The notes: generated by a model not told the origin, from the sequence alone. A stretch of 45,968 nucleotides of DNA from Pseudomonas sp. GM49 (GCF_000282355.1 NZ_AKJL01000111.1:1-45968); one strand, 5' to 3'. Counted from the stretch's first letter, positions 8,517-17,742 are shown. Numbers and translations are program-made.

Positions 8517-8918
8517 TCAGACAGCGCGGCTTTCGATCAGACGGTCGGAACCGCCTTCGGCAACGCGGTTTTGCAGCAGTTTGTCGGAACCGCCTTCAGC
8601 GACGCGGTTTTGCAGCAGTTTGTCGGAACCTCCTTCAGCGACGCGGTTTTGCAGCAGTTTGTCGGAACCGCCTTCGGCAACGCGGTTTTGCAGCAGTTTG
8701 TCGGAACCGCCTTCGGCAACACGTTTTTCCAGCAGACGATCCGAACCACCTTCGGCCACTCGATTTTCGATCAGACGATCGGAACCACCCTCAGCTACAC
8801 GGCTTTCAATCAGACGATCCGAGCCGCCTTCAGCGACCACAGGTTGAGCAGAAGTGGCGGCAAAAGCGTTAACGGCGAAAACCGAGAAAGCGATGCTGAG
8901 AAGGGTTTGGCGTTTCAT
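8517..8918 (-). CDS. Exported protein of eight tandem 13-residue repeats
   Basis: A 133-residue protein. Residues 1-21 are a signal peptide (MKRQTLLSIAFSVFAVNAFA, cut after AFA or AFAA). Residues 28-131 are eight consecutive copies of a 13-mer with consensus VAEGGSD(R/K)L(I/L)(E/Q)(S/N)R, ending in AV. The first two and last copies are RLIE(S/N)R, the third is RLLEKR, and four central copies are the identical KLLQNR form. There is no cysteine or other domain. Similar short exported repeat proteins occur in Pseudomonas, and I recall some being labelled 'phage infection protein', but I know of no demonstrated function. It is a single gene, convergent with the efflux operon and separated from it by a shared terminator. 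Confidence 0.85.
   Translation of the reverse strand: MKRQTLLSIAFSVFAVNAFAATSAQPVVAEGGSDRLIESRVAEGGSDRLIENRVAEGGSDRLLEKRVAEGGSDKLLQNRVAEGGSDKLLQNRVAEGGSDKLLQNRVAEGGSDKLLQNRVAEGGSDRLIESRAV
8526..8837 (-). repeat. Eight tandem 39-bp coding repeats
   Basis: The repeat region is exactly 8 x 39 bp. The four central units differ only at a few positions; on the plus strand the variants are TTCAGCGAC and TTCGGCAAC. Such near-identity points to recent duplication or homogenisation of units. Because 39 is divisible by 3, a gain or loss of one unit keeps the frame. Confidence 0.9.
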
Positions 8919-9057
8919 GATGGTGTGCTCCGGGGTGTAATGGGTTGGTATGGAGCAGATGTTACGCCGGGGATTTTTTAAGAGAACTTCATTGAATCAA
9001 TGGTGACTATCGACGCAGTCAATGGATCGAATACTGCGCGTGCGGCGAGGGGACTTT

Positions 9058-9191
9058 CTGTGGCGAGGGGGCTTGCCCCCGTTGGGTCGCGAAGCGGCCC
9101 CAAAACCGCCGCCTATGTCTGCCAGGCATACCGTATTGACTGGTTTTACGACTGCTTCGCAGCCGAACGGGGGCAAGCCCCCTCGCCACAG
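9058..9191. repeat. REPIN (GGGGGCTTGCCCCC-type)
   Basis: The left arm from 9058 (CTGTGGCGAGGGGGCTTGCC) and the right arm ending at 9191 (GGCAAGCCCCCTCGCCACAG) are inverted copies, with further partial complementarity inward (GCGAAGC against GCTTCGC). It fills the gap between the repeat-protein gene and the end of wspR. No gene is supported in 8919-9214. Confidence 0.88.
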
Positions 9192-9214
9192 TTTCATCAC
9201 CATCAGGTCGTGCG

Positions 9215-10216
9215 TTACCCGATCCCCACCTGATTGCGCCCATTGTTCTTCGCCAAATACAGCCCCTTGTCCGCCGCCAGGATCAGGTCGCGGCAGTTGC
9301 TGCCTGCTTTCGGGGTGATGGTCGACAGGCCGATGCTGATGGTCAGGCTCGAACCTTCGGTCGGCGAATTATGTGGGATCTTCAAGGCTGCCACGGTCTG
9401 GCGCAGCTTCTCGGCAACCAGCCGCGCCCCGCCCTGGGAGGTGTTAGGCAGTACCAGGGCGAACTCTTCGCCGCCGTAACGGGCCGGCAGGTCCGAAGGC
9501 CGGGCGCTCGCGTCACGAATCGCCGCGGCGACCTTGCGCAGGGCTTCATCGCCTTCCAGGTGGCCGAAGCTGTCGTTGTAGGCCTTGAAGTAGTCGACAT
9601 CGATCATCAGCAAGGACAACTGGCTCTGCTCACGCAGCGAACGGCGCCACTCCAGTTCCATGTATTCATCGAAGTGCCGACGGTTCGACAGCCCGGTCAG
9701 GCCATCGGAATTCATCAGGCGTTGCAGCACCAGGTTGGTATCGAGCAGTTGCTGCTGGCTGACCCGCAACGCGCGGTACGCCGCATCCCGTTGCAGCAGG
9801 GTCATGTAGGAACGCGAGTGATAGCGGATGCGCGCGACCAGTTCGATGGTATCCGGCAGCTTGACCAGGTAATCGTTGGCCCCGGCCGCGAAGGCCGCGC
9901 TCTTGATCAGCGGGTCTTCCTTGGTCGACAGGACGATGATCGGAATGTCCTTGGTCGCCGGGTGATTGCGGTATTCGCGCACCAGGCTAAGGCCGTCCAG
10001 CCCCGGCATCACCAGGTCTTGAAGAATCACCGTCGGCTTGATGCGGACCGCATGGGCGATGGCCTGGTGCGGGTCGGCGCAGAAGTGGAAATCGATATTA
10101 TCTTCATTCGACAGGCCGCGGCGCACGGCTTCGCCGATCATTGCCTGATCGTCCACCAGCAACACCATGGCGGCGTTTTCGTCGGTCTTGAAGTCATCGA
10201 GCTGTAATTCATTCAT
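9215..10216 (-). CDS. wspR: WspR: response regulator with GGDEF diguanylate cyclase domain
   Basis: A 333-residue output enzyme of the Wsp pathway that makes c-di-GMP from two GTP. The receiver domain is at about 16-140 with phospho-acceptor Asp67 ([13 protein letters not shown]). A coiled-coil linker follows at about 142-168, then the GGDEF domain at about 170-330 with active-site GGEEF at 248-252. An RxxD inhibitory site (Arg239-Asp242) lies exactly five residues before GGEEF, so product feedback is expected. It is the last gene of the operon, 48 bp after wspF. Confidence 0.97.
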   Translation of the reverse strand: MNELQLDDFKTDENAAMVLLVDDQAMIGEAVRRGLSNEDNIDFHFCADPHQAIAHAVRIKPTVILQDLVMPGLDGLSLVREYRNHPATKDIPIIVLSTKEDPLIKSAAFAAGANDYLVKLPDTIELVARIRYHSRSYMTLLQRDAAYRALRVSQQQLLDTNLVLQRLMNSDGLTGLSNRRHFDEYMELEWRRSLREQSQLSLLMIDVDYFKAYNDSFGHLEGDEALRKVAAAIRDASARPSDLPARYGGEEFALVLPNTSQGGARLVAEKLRQTVAALKIPHNSPTEGSSLTISIGLSTITPKAGSNCRDLILAADKGLYLAKNNGRNQVGIG

Positions 10217-10264
10217 GTGCGGTCACCTGAGTACTACCTGGACCAGGAATGCGGAAAAAGGTGC

Positions 10265-11275
10265 TCATTTGGCGAAAATTTCCAGCAGTCGTGGCGCTAT
10301 CTTGTCCAGCGGGCGAATCTCCACGGCAGCGTCGATGGCTGCGGCCGCCTTCGGCATGCCGTACACCGCACTGCTGCTTTGGTCTTGTGCGATGGTCAGG
10401 TAGCCCTGTTGGCGCATGAGTTTAAGCCCTTGGGCGCCATCACGCCCCATGCCGGTGAGTAAAACCCCTATGGCGTCACCGTTCCAGTAACTGGCCACGC
10501 TCTCGAAGAACACATCGATTGAGGGTCGGTAGATTTCGTTGACCGGTTCGGCGGTGTAGGCCAGCGTGCCGTTTTTCAGCAAGCGGATATGGTGATTGGT
10601 GCCGGCCAGCAACACCGTGCCGCTTTGCGGTGGCTCGCCTTCCTCGGCCAACCGCACGTTGAGGCCACTGGCGCTGCCAAGCCATTCAGCCATGCCGGCG
10701 GCAAACACCTGGTCAACGTGCTGCACCAGCACGATGGCCGGAGAGAAATCACGCGGCAGTCCCTTGAGCAAGATTTCCAGCGCTGCCGGCCCACCGGCGG
10801 ATGAACCGATGGCGATGAGGCTCTGGCGTGAGCCCGAGTTGCGCATTGGCGCCGGCGTCGGGCGCGGGGGGTTGCCCTTGTCGCCGATCAGCCAGCTGAT
10901 GTTCAGGATCTTGCGCAACAACGGCGCGGCCGCTTCCTGGGCATTGCCGGAGCCGACGGCCGGGGTGTCGACCACATCCAGCGCACCGTGGCCCATGGCC
11001 TCGAACACCCGGTGCACGTTCTGCTGGCGATCCACGGTGACGATGACGATGGCACACGGGGTCTCGGCCATGATCCGCCGCGTGGCCTCGACACCATCCA
11101 TCACCGGCATGATCAGGTCCATCAGAATCAGGTCCGGCGTGTCCTGTGCGCACTGGCGCACCGCTTCGGCGCCATTGCCGGCGACCCAGACCACCTTGTG
11201 TGCCGGCTCGAATGCCAGGGCGCGGCGCAGGGCCTCCACCGCCATGGGCATGTCGTTGACGATTGCGATCCTCAT
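10265..11275 (-). CDS. wspF: WspF: CheB-type chemoreceptor methylesterase
   Basis: A 336-residue protein with an N-terminal receiver domain (Asp53 in LILMDLIMPVMDG) and a C-terminal CheB esterase domain. The catalytic triad is visible as Ser159 in GSSAGG, His186 in VQHVD and Asp279 in TGMGRDG. It removes methyl groups from the WspA receptor and resets the pathway; loss of WspF in Pseudomonas is known to lock WspR active and give wrinkly, biofilm-forming colonies. The reading frame is intact. It overlaps wspE by 4 bp. Confidence 0.96.
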   Translation of the reverse strand: MRIAIVNDMPMAVEALRRALAFEPAHKVVWVAGNGAEAVRQCAQDTPDLILMDLIMPVMDGVEATRRIMAETPCAIVIVTVDRQQNVHRVFEAMGHGALDVVDTPAVGSGNAQEAAAPLLRKILNISWLIGDKGNPPRPTPAPMRNSGSRQSLIAIGSSAGGPAALEILLKGLPRDFSPAIVLVQHVDQVFAAGMAEWLGSASGLNVRLAEEGEPPQSGTVLLAGTNHHIRLLKNGTLAYTAEPVNEIYRPSIDVFFESVASYWNGDAIGVLLTGMGRDGAQGLKLMRQQGYLTIAQDQSSSAVYGMPKAAAAIDAAVEIRPLDKIAPRLLEIFAK

Positions 11276-13557
11276 GCCCGCGCTCCTCCAATGAGCTCGA
11301 CCACTGCATCGAGCAAGGCGTCGTCATGAAAACTGGCCTTGGCTAGATAATAGTCGGCCCCGGCATCCAGTCCACGGCGCCGGTCCTCTTCACGATCCTT
11401 GTAGGACACCACCATCACCGGCAGCGATTGCAGGCGATTGTCCCGACGCAGCAGCGTGACCAGTTCGATGCCGTCCATGCGCGGCATATCAATGTCAGTG
11501 ATCAGCAGATCGAAATCCTCAGAACGCAACGCGTTCCAGCCGTCCATGCCGTCCACCGCAACCGCCACGTCGTATCCGCGATTGAGCAACAGCTTGCGCT
11601 GCAACTCTCGCACGGTCAGGGAATCATCCACCACCAGAATTCGTTTGCGGGCCGCCTCGACCACCTGATTGCTGTGACGGGCAATGCGCTCCAGACGCCC
11701 CGTATTGAGCAATTTGTCCACCGAACGCAGCATGTCTTCGACATCGACGATCAGCACCACCGAACCGTCATCGAGCAAGGCTCCGGCGGAAATGTCCTGC
11801 ACCTTGCCCAGACGCTCATCCAGCGGCAACACGACCAGCGTGCGCTCGCCGATAAAGCGCTCGACCGCCACGCCGTAGATGGCATCGCGCTCGCGAATCA
11901 CCACGACTTTCAGGGTTTGCCCGCTGTTCTGGCTGGCCGGACGTTGCAGCAATTGGCTGGCCGCCACCAACCCGACATGCCGGCCTTCGTGCCAGAAATG
12001 CTGGCGGCCTTCGACCTGCACGATATCTGCCGGCTCCAAGTCGCACATGCGCTCGATATGAGCCAGCGGGAAGGCATAGGCTTCGTCGCCGACATCCACC
12101 ACGAGACTGCGAACCACCGACAGGGTCAGCGGCACCTCAAGGTGGAAACGACTGCCCTCGCCCGCCGTCTGTTCCAGCACCACCGCGCCGCGCAACTGCC
12201 GGACCATGTGCTGCACCGCATCCAGTCCGACGCCGCGACCGGACACCTCGGTGACCGTGTCGCGCAGACTGAAACCGGGCAGGAACAGGAACGTCAGCAG
12301 TTCCTCTTCACTCAACTGCGCGGCGGTTTGCGCGGGCGACAAATTTCGCTCGACGATGCTGCGGCGGACCTTCTCCAGGTCCACACCATTGCCGTCATCG
12401 CTCAATTCAAGCACCAGCAAACCGGCCTGATGAGAAGCTCGCAGGCGAATCAAACCTTCAGCCGGCTTGCCCGCCAGCAGGCGTTGTTCCGGCGTTTCGA
12501 TGCCGTGGTCGACTGCGTTGCGCAACAGGTGAGTCAGCGGTGCTTCAAGTTTTTCCAGTACGTCGCGATCGACCTGAGTCTTCTCGCCTTCAATTTCCAG
12601 CCGCACCTGTTTGCCCAAGTCGCGACCCAGATCCCGGACCATTCGCACCTGCCCGGTCAGCACATCGGCAAACGGCCGCATGCGACAGGCCAGCGCGGTG
12701 TCGTACAACACCTGTGCGCGCTGGCTGGCATGCCAGGCGAACTCATCGAGTTCGGCGTTCTTTTCCATGAGCAATTGCTGGGATTGCGCCAGCAAGCGTC
12801 GCGCATCCTCAAGGGCTTCCTGGGCCTCCAGGCTCAGGGCCTGGTCCTTGAGATGAACGTTGAGACTTTCCAGTGCGCGCAGGCTGTTGCTCTGCATGCG
12901 CTTTAGTCGCTGCATGGTCGCAAGGTGCGGCTTGAGCCGCAGGGTTTCCACCAGGGATTTGCTCGACAGATCGAGCAGGCTATTCAGGCGCTCGGCGGTG
13001 ACACGCAGCACACGTTCGCCGTTTTCGGTGGTGCGTCTGGTCTTGCGCGGGGCCGGATCTGACGCCGCTGGCGGTTCGACGGCAGGCGTCGGCAACTCGA
13101 CCCTGGGCGCGGGGGCTTCGAGTTGCAGCTCGGCCATTACCGGTGCAGCAGGCGCAACCACAGCGGCCGCCGGGTCCAGCAACCGCGCCATCAATGCCAC
13201 ATAGGCGTCAATGTCCGCGGTCCCCGGCGTGCTGTTCGGTGTGGCGATGCGCATCAGCAAGTCAGTACCTTGCAGCAGTGCATCGATGTGCTCGGGGCGC
13301 AGCAACAGGCGGCCTTCCTGGGCACTGACCAGGCAGTCCTCCATCACGTGGGCGACGCTGACACCGGCATCGACGCCGACGATCCGCGCCGCGCCTTTGA
13401 GCGAGTGCGCCGCACGCATGCACGATTCAAGTTGATCGGCCTGGGTCGGGTTGCGCTCAAGCGCCAGCAGGCCCGCGCTCAAGACCAGGGTCTGGGCTTC
13501 GGCCTCCAGGCTGAACAGCTCCAGCAAAGAGGCGTCGCGCATTTGCTCGGGGGTCAT
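11272..13557 (-). CDS. wspE: WspE: CheA-type hybrid histidine kinase
   Basis: A 761-residue hybrid kinase. The HPt domain at the N-terminus has phospho-acceptor His51 (MRAAHSLKGAARIVG). A Pro/Ala-rich linker covers about 130-180. The dimerisation and HATPase domain shows the N-box LLRNAVDHGIET and a G-box near GRGVGLDAV. A CheW-like coupling domain covers about 480-620. A C-terminal receiver carries Asp688 (LLITDIDMPRMDG). It phosphorylates WspR and WspF in response to the WspA receptor. Four-base overlaps with wspD and wspF show tight coupling. Confidence 0.96.
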   Translation of the reverse strand: MTPEQMRDASLLELFSLEAEAQTLVLSAGLLALERNPTQADQLESCMRAAHSLKGAARIVGVDAGVSVAHVMEDCLVSAQEGRLLLRPEHIDALLQGTDLLMRIATPNSTPGTADIDAYVALMARLLDPAAAVVAPAAPVMAELQLEAPAPRVELPTPAVEPPAASDPAPRKTRRTTENGERVLRVTAERLNSLLDLSSKSLVETLRLKPHLATMQRLKRMQSNSLRALESLNVHLKDQALSLEAQEALEDARRLLAQSQQLLMEKNAELDEFAWHASQRAQVLYDTALACRMRPFADVLTGQVRMVRDLGRDLGKQVRLEIEGEKTQVDRDVLEKLEAPLTHLLRNAVDHGIETPEQRLLAGKPAEGLIRLRASHQAGLLVLELSDDGNGVDLEKVRRSIVERNLSPAQTAAQLSEEELLTFLFLPGFSLRDTVTEVSGRGVGLDAVQHMVRQLRGAVVLEQTAGEGSRFHLEVPLTLSVVRSLVVDVGDEAYAFPLAHIERMCDLEPADIVQVEGRQHFWHEGRHVGLVAASQLLQRPASQNSGQTLKVVVIRERDAIYGVAVERFIGERTLVVLPLDERLGKVQDISAGALLDDGSVVLIVDVEDMLRSVDKLLNTGRLERIARHSNQVVEAARKRILVVDDSLTVRELQRKLLLNRGYDVAVAVDGMDGWNALRSEDFDLLITDIDMPRMDGIELVTLLRRDNRLQSLPVMVVSYKDREEDRRRGLDAGADYYLAKASFHDDALLDAVVELIGGARA

Positions 13558-14234
13558 GTGAGGCTCCGGGTCACGGCGGACAACAACTGCTCTTCATCCA
13601 GCCAACGCAGGCTGCGACCTTTGAATTGCAACACGCCACGGGTGTATTTGGCGCTGGCCTGAGCACCCGAGCGCGACGCGGCATCGAGGATGTGCTCATC
13701 GATGGCATGAATCCCGTCGACCTCGTCCACCGGCACCACCACCGGCCCGCCATCGGCCGCGATGATCAGCATGCGTGGCATGACCCGCGAGCCGGGAGCC
13801 ACGTTACTGGTGCCGTCGAGCCCGAGCAGCTCCACCAGCGACAGACAGGCGACCAGCGCGCCGCGCACATTCGCCACGCCGAGCAAGGCCCGGGAACGCT
13901 GGTGCGGCAAGGAGTGAATCGCCTGCAACGGCGACACTTCCACCAGGCTGCGCGTGGCCAGGCCCAGCCATTCTTCCCCCAGACGGAACATCAATAACGA
14001 GCGGGTCTTTACCTCGCTCTCGACCGCGACGGACACTGGCCCGCGATCTTCCTGCTGCAATGCATAGCGATCGAGCAAACGCGTCGCGGCCGCCGAATAC
14101 ACCGCGCAATTGCGGCAATGAATATGCTCGCCGAGCAGCGGACAGGACTTGTCGCCGTGGATACCGATGCGGTTCCAGCAGTCGTCGATGGCCTGGGCAT
14201 CCCGGGTGACGCTAAAGGTGTCGGAGGCGATCAT
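13554..14234 (-). CDS. wspD: WspD: CheW-type coupling protein with Cys-rich N-terminus
   Basis: A 226-residue protein with a CheW domain at about 75-220 (SLLMFRLGEEWLGLATRSLVEV, LLGVANVRGALVACLSLVELLG). The N-terminal 70 residues are an extension holding Cys31, His37, His39, Cys40 and Cys43 in DKSCPLLGEHIHCRNCAVY, plus Cys19. This looks like a metal-binding or redox knuckle not present in ordinary CheW. It couples the receptor to WspE. It overlaps both neighbours by 4 bp. Confidence 0.94.
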   Translation of the reverse strand: MIASDTFSVTRDAQAIDDCWNRIGIHGDKSCPLLGEHIHCRNCAVYSAAATRLLDRYALQQEDRGPVSVAVESEVKTRSLLMFRLGEEWLGLATRSLVEVSPLQAIHSLPHQRSRALLGVANVRGALVACLSLVELLGLDGTSNVAPGSRVMPRMLIIAADGGPVVVPVDEVDGIHAIDEHILDAASRSGAQASAKYTRGVLQFKGRSLRWLDEEQLLSAVTRSLT

Positions 14235-15502
14235 CGTTTGCGCTCACTGTCGGCGGCGCGCCCGCTGCGGGCGGCACGTTCCTGCAATCGTCTGGCTCCC
14301 GGCGCGTCGCCCTGGGCCTGCAGCAATGCGGCCAGGTGCATCAACGCTTCAGGATGTTGCGGTTCGAGGTACAACGCCTTGCGGTAAAAACCCTGGGCTT
14401 CAAGGGTATTGCCGGCCACATCGCTGAGCAGTCCCAGCCAGTAAAAGACTTGAGCCACCGGCTCATGGCTGCGCAAGTAGCTTTCACACGCCGCTCGTGC
14501 CTCGGCGCTTTTGCCTTCATCGGCCAGCGCGGCGATATTGGCCAGCAGCACGGCAGTGTCTGCACCTGAGATCGCAGGCGCAGGCTGCAGTGGCGCAACC
14601 CGGGCAAATGGACGACTGCGCGCTGGCGCAGGCGGTGGGTTGCGCAACGGCTGCGACACTGGCAATGGCGCTGGAACGAATGCCGGCAAAGGCTCAGGCT
14701 CGGGCGTCCCTTGCCGACTGAACGCGAAGGACTGCGCGATACCGATCGAGCGCATCCCCAAACGCCCCAGCAGACTGCCTTCGGCCGGACCGATAAACAG
14801 CACGCCGTCAACGTGGGTCAGACACTTGAGCACGTCAAAGACTTGTTTCTGGGTCGGCTGGTCGAAATAGATCAGCAGGTTGCGGCAAAACACGAAATCA
14901 AACGGTGGTTCGCCGGCAAGCAAGTCCGGATCCAGCAGATTGCCAACCTGCAAGCGCACCTGCTCAAGTACGCGTGGATTGAGGCGATAGCTCTCGCCTT
15001 CGGCAATGAAATGACGGTCGCGGTACACAATGTCGTCACCCCGAAAAGAATTCTTGCCGTACACCGCACGTTTGGCTTTTTCCACCGACAACGGGCTGAC
15101 GTCCATGCCGTCGACCTTGAACTGGTGCGGTTGGAGCCCGGCATCGAGCAACGCCATGGCGATCGAGTACGGTTCTTCGCCGGTGGAGCACGGCAGGCTG
15201 AGAATCCGCAGTGCGCGCAGATTATTGATCTCGGCCAGACGCTTGCTCGCCAGTTTCGCCAGGGTGGCGAAGGATTCCGGATAGCGGAAGAACCAGGTTT
15301 CCGGAACGATCACCGCTTCGATCAACGCCTGCTGCTCGTCCCGCGAGCCCTGCAAGGTGCGCCAGTATTCATCGGCCGAGGGTGCTTGCGCAGCGATGCT
15401 GCGCTGGCGCACCGCTCGCTCGATGATCGCAGGTCCCACGGAGGTCACGTCCAGACCGATACGTTCCTTGAGGAAGTCGAAAAAACGCTGATCGCTATTC
15501 AT
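14231..15502 (-). CDS. wspC: WspC: CheR-type methyltransferase with C-terminal TPR
   Basis: A 423-residue protein. An N-terminal CheR helical domain precedes the SAM-dependent methyltransferase core, with the SAM site ILSLPCSTGEEPYSIAMAL and FDFVFCRNLLIYFD. A Pro/Ala-rich linker covers about 270-315. The end is a TPR-like segment (SEARAACESYLRSHEPVAQ, YRKALYLEPQHPEALMHLA). It methylates glutamates of the WspA receptor using S-adenosylmethionine, opposing WspF. The start MNSDQRFFDFLKERIGLD is the family N-terminus. Confidence 0.96.
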   Translation of the reverse strand: MNSDQRFFDFLKERIGLDVTSVGPAIIERAVRQRSIAAQAPSADEYWRTLQGSRDEQQALIEAVIVPETWFFRYPESFATLAKLASKRLAEINNLRALRILSLPCSTGEEPYSIAMALLDAGLQPHQFKVDGMDVSPLSVEKAKRAVYGKNSFRGDDIVYRDRHFIAEGESYRLNPRVLEQVRLQVGNLLDPDLLAGEPPFDFVFCRNLLIYFDQPTQKQVFDVLKCLTHVDGVLFIGPAEGSLLGRLGMRSIGIAQSFAFSRQGTPEPEPLPAFVPAPLPVSQPLRNPPPAPARSRPFARVAPLQPAPAISGADTAVLLANIAALADEGKSAEARAACESYLRSHEPVAQVFYWLGLLSDVAGNTLEAQGFYRKALYLEPQHPEALMHLAALLQAQGDAPGARRLQERAARSGRAADSERKR

Positions 15503-16035
15503 GACCGCTCCTCAAGCAGCGCCGGATCCAGTGGCGGCGAGGGGAACAACAATGCGCGAACCTGCTCGTCCAGCAGATCGCTGACCCGCACCCATTGCAG
15601 CAAGCCCTGCTCATCCTTGCGCACCGGCCCCAGGTAAGGCGTCTGCCGATTGTCCAGGCCGTAGGGCTGAAAATCCGCCGGATCGCAACGCAAGGTGTCG
15701 GTCGCCTGTTCCAGAATCAACCCGAGCAGGTGCGCCTCGGTGGTTGCATCCGGCCGGTAGTTGACCAGTACCAGCCGCGTACTGGTACGCGCCTGTGCAG
15801 GCGTACCAAAGGTCAGTGCGCTCAAGTCGATCACCGGCACCACCGCGCCCCGATAGGCGAACACCCCGGCGACCCAGGCGGGTGCATGGGGAATTGGCTT
15901 CAACGGCAGGCGCGGCAGCACTTCCGCCACCTCGATGGCTTGCAAGGCATAGCGCTCGCTGCCGATGCGGAACACCAGGAACAATGCATGCAGCGCCTGC
16001 TTCACGGCAGAGCGTTTGGCCGTGATTTCGCTCAT
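15499..16035 (-). CDS. wspB: WspB: CheW-type coupling protein
   Basis: A 178-residue protein consisting essentially of one CheW domain (FLVFRIGSERYALQAIEVAEVL, HAPAWVAGVFAYRGAVVPVIDL). It is the second scaffold of the Wsp array next to WspD. The start codon shares one base with the wspA stop (TGATG), and its end overlaps wspC by 4 bp, so translation is coupled throughout. Confidence 0.95.
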   Translation of the reverse strand: MSEITAKRSAVKQALHALFLVFRIGSERYALQAIEVAEVLPRLPLKPIPHAPAWVAGVFAYRGAVVPVIDLSALTFGTPAQARTSTRLVLVNYRPDATTEAHLLGLILEQATDTLRCDPADFQPYGLDNRQTPYLGPVRKDEQGLLQWVRVSDLLDEQVRALLFPSPPLDPALLEERS

Positions 16036-17663
16036 CAGACTTTGAATCGCGAAACGCCGCTGCGCAGCCCGACGGCCACCTGGCTCAGCTCATCGATGGC
16101 GAAACTGGCCTGGCGCAAGGACTCGACGGTCTGGCTGCTGGCATCCCCCAACTGCACCAGCGCGTGGTTGATCTGCTCGGCGCCGGTGGCCTGGGCCTGC
16201 ATGCCTTCGTTGACCATCAGCACCCGCGGCGCCAGCGCCTGAACCTGATGGATGATCTGCGACAACTGCTCGCCGACCTGCTGCACCTCGGACATGCCGC
16301 GACGCACTTCTTCGGAGAACTTGTCCATGCCCATGACCCCGGCCGATACCGCCGACTGGATCTCGCGCACCATTTGCTCGATGTCGTAGGTGGCCACGGC
16401 CGTCTGGTCCGCCAGACGCCGCACTTCGGTGGCGACCACGGCAAAACCGCGCCCGTACTCCCCGGCCTTCTCGGCCTCGATGGCGGCGTTGAGCGACAAC
16501 AGGTTGGTCTGGTCGGCGACCTTGACGATTGTCACCACCACCTGATTGATGTTGCCGGCCTTCTCGTTGAGGATCGCCAGTTTGGCGTTGACCAGATCGG
16601 CCGCGCCCATCACCGAGTGCATGGTTTCCTCCATGCGTGCCAGGCCCTGCTGCCCGGAGCCGGCGGCCACGGAAGCCTGATCGGCGGCGGTGGAGACCTC
16701 AGTCATGGTGCGCACCAGATCCCGGGAAGTGGCGGCGATTTCACGGGAGGTCGCGCCGATTTCCGTGGTAGTGGCGGCGGTTTCGGTGGCAGTAGCCTGC
16801 TGTTGCTTGGAAGTGGCGGCGATTTCGGTCACCGACGTGGTGACTTGCACTGACGAACGCTGGGCCTGGGACACCAGGGAAGTGAGCTCGGTCATCATGT
16901 CGTTGAAACCGGTCTCTACCGCGCCGAATTCGTCCTTGCGCTCCAGGTTCAGGCGGCTGCTCAGGTCACCCGTGCGCATGATTTCGAGGATTTTCACGAT
17001 GCGGTTCATCGGCGCCATGATGGCGCGCATCAACAGCAAACCGCAGAGGCCGGCAGCCAGGACGGCCACCAGCAGGGAAATGCCCATGCTGATTTTTGCC
17101 GAAAGCACGGCGTCGTCGATGGCGGCCATTTCGTGGTCGGCCACCAATTTGTTTTCGCGGAGGATGTCGTTGAGCTTCGTACGACCTTCGGTCCAGACCG
17201 GGGTCAGTTGCTCGGTGAACAACTTGACGGCCTCGGCTTCCTGGTTGCGACTGTGCAGATCGAGCACTGTCGTCAGAATCCTGCTGAACGCCTCGTGCCG
17301 TTGTTCGAAAGCGGCAAACTCGACCTTGTCTTCATCGGTCGTGATGGTGTTGCGGTAGTTACCTATCTGCTCCAGCAGACGCACTTCGAAAGCCTTGAAT
17401 TCCGCGGCGTCTTCGCTGCTGATGCCCTGCCCTTCTTTCAATCCGAGCATTTCCTGAGTCTGCAGGTAAGTGTCGACCCAGGCGCTGCGAATCATGGAGC
17501 TGTAATAAACCCCCGGCAACGCGTCGTCCCGGACGCTGGCTTCGCTCTCTTCGATCTTCAGCAATCGCGAATAGGAGAGGACCACCATCAGCAGCATGAT
17601 GGCGATAATTACCGCAAAGCTCGCCAAGATGCGTTGGCGCAACGTCCAGTTCTTCACAGTCAA
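16035..17663 (-). CDS. wspA: WspA: methyl-accepting chemoreceptor
   Basis: A 542-residue inner-membrane receptor. TM1 covers about residues 10-30. A periplasmic four-helix-bundle-like domain covers about 31-188 and TM2 about 189-212. A HAMP domain follows (MNRIVKILEIMRTGDLSSRL), then a long signalling coiled coil with the conserved hairpin tip region (NAAIEAEKAGEYGRGFAVVA, EVRRLADQT). It senses surface-contact-related envelope stress and drives WspE. It is the first gene of the Wsp transcript, so the promoter should lie in the 114 bp before it or further upstream. Confidence 0.96.
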   Translation of the reverse strand: MTVKNWTLRQRILASFAVIIAIMLLMVVLSYSRLLKIEESEASVRDDALPGVYYSSMIRSAWVDTYLQTQEMLGLKEGQGISSEDAAEFKAFEVRLLEQIGNYRNTITTDEDKVEFAAFEQRHEAFSRILTTVLDLHSRNQEAEAVKLFTEQLTPVWTEGRTKLNDILRENKLVADHEMAAIDDAVLSAKISMGISLLVAVLAAGLCGLLLMRAIMAPMNRIVKILEIMRTGDLSSRLNLERKDEFGAVETGFNDMMTELTSLVSQAQRSSVQVTTSVTEIAATSKQQQATATETAATTTEIGATSREIAATSRDLVRTMTEVSTAADQASVAAGSGQQGLARMEETMHSVMGAADLVNAKLAILNEKAGNINQVVVTIVKVADQTNLLSLNAAIEAEKAGEYGRGFAVVATEVRRLADQTAVATYDIEQMVREIQSAVSAGVMGMDKFSEEVRRGMSEVQQVGEQLSQIIHQVQALAPRVLMVNEGMQAQATGAEQINHALVQLGDASSQTVESLRQASFAIDELSQVAVGLRSGVSRFKV

Positions 17664-17701
17664 TCCTCGGGCCTGATTCGAAATGCGGGGAGTATAGCTG
17701 A

Positions 17702-17742
17702 GGGCGGTGTTTCATTTATAAGACGGTTGCTCGGCACCGCCC
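17702..17742. promoter_or_regulatory. Inverted repeat upstream of wspA
   Basis: GGGCGGTG at 17702-17709 and its exact complement CACCGCCC at 17735-17742 flank a 25-nt AT-rich loop. On the minus strand a TATACT hexamer lies just downstream, on the wspA side. It could be an operator, or a weak stem at the end of the acyltransferase transcript; there is no T-run, so a terminator is less likely. Confidence 0.4.

Noticed and set aside
8526..8837. Possible CRISPR array
   Set aside because: The repeats are adjacent with no unique spacers and encode a periodic peptide.
8326..8847. Plus-strand ORF with SEPPSATRF repeats
   Set aside because: The repeats are the reverse frame of the 39-bp units. Because the unit length is divisible by 3, several frames stay open; only the minus frame has a signal peptide.
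9215..17663. Possible inactivating mutation in a wsp gene, since wspF mutations are frequent in evolved strains
   Set aside because: All seven genes are full length with catalytic and phospho-acceptor residues in place and intact overlaps.
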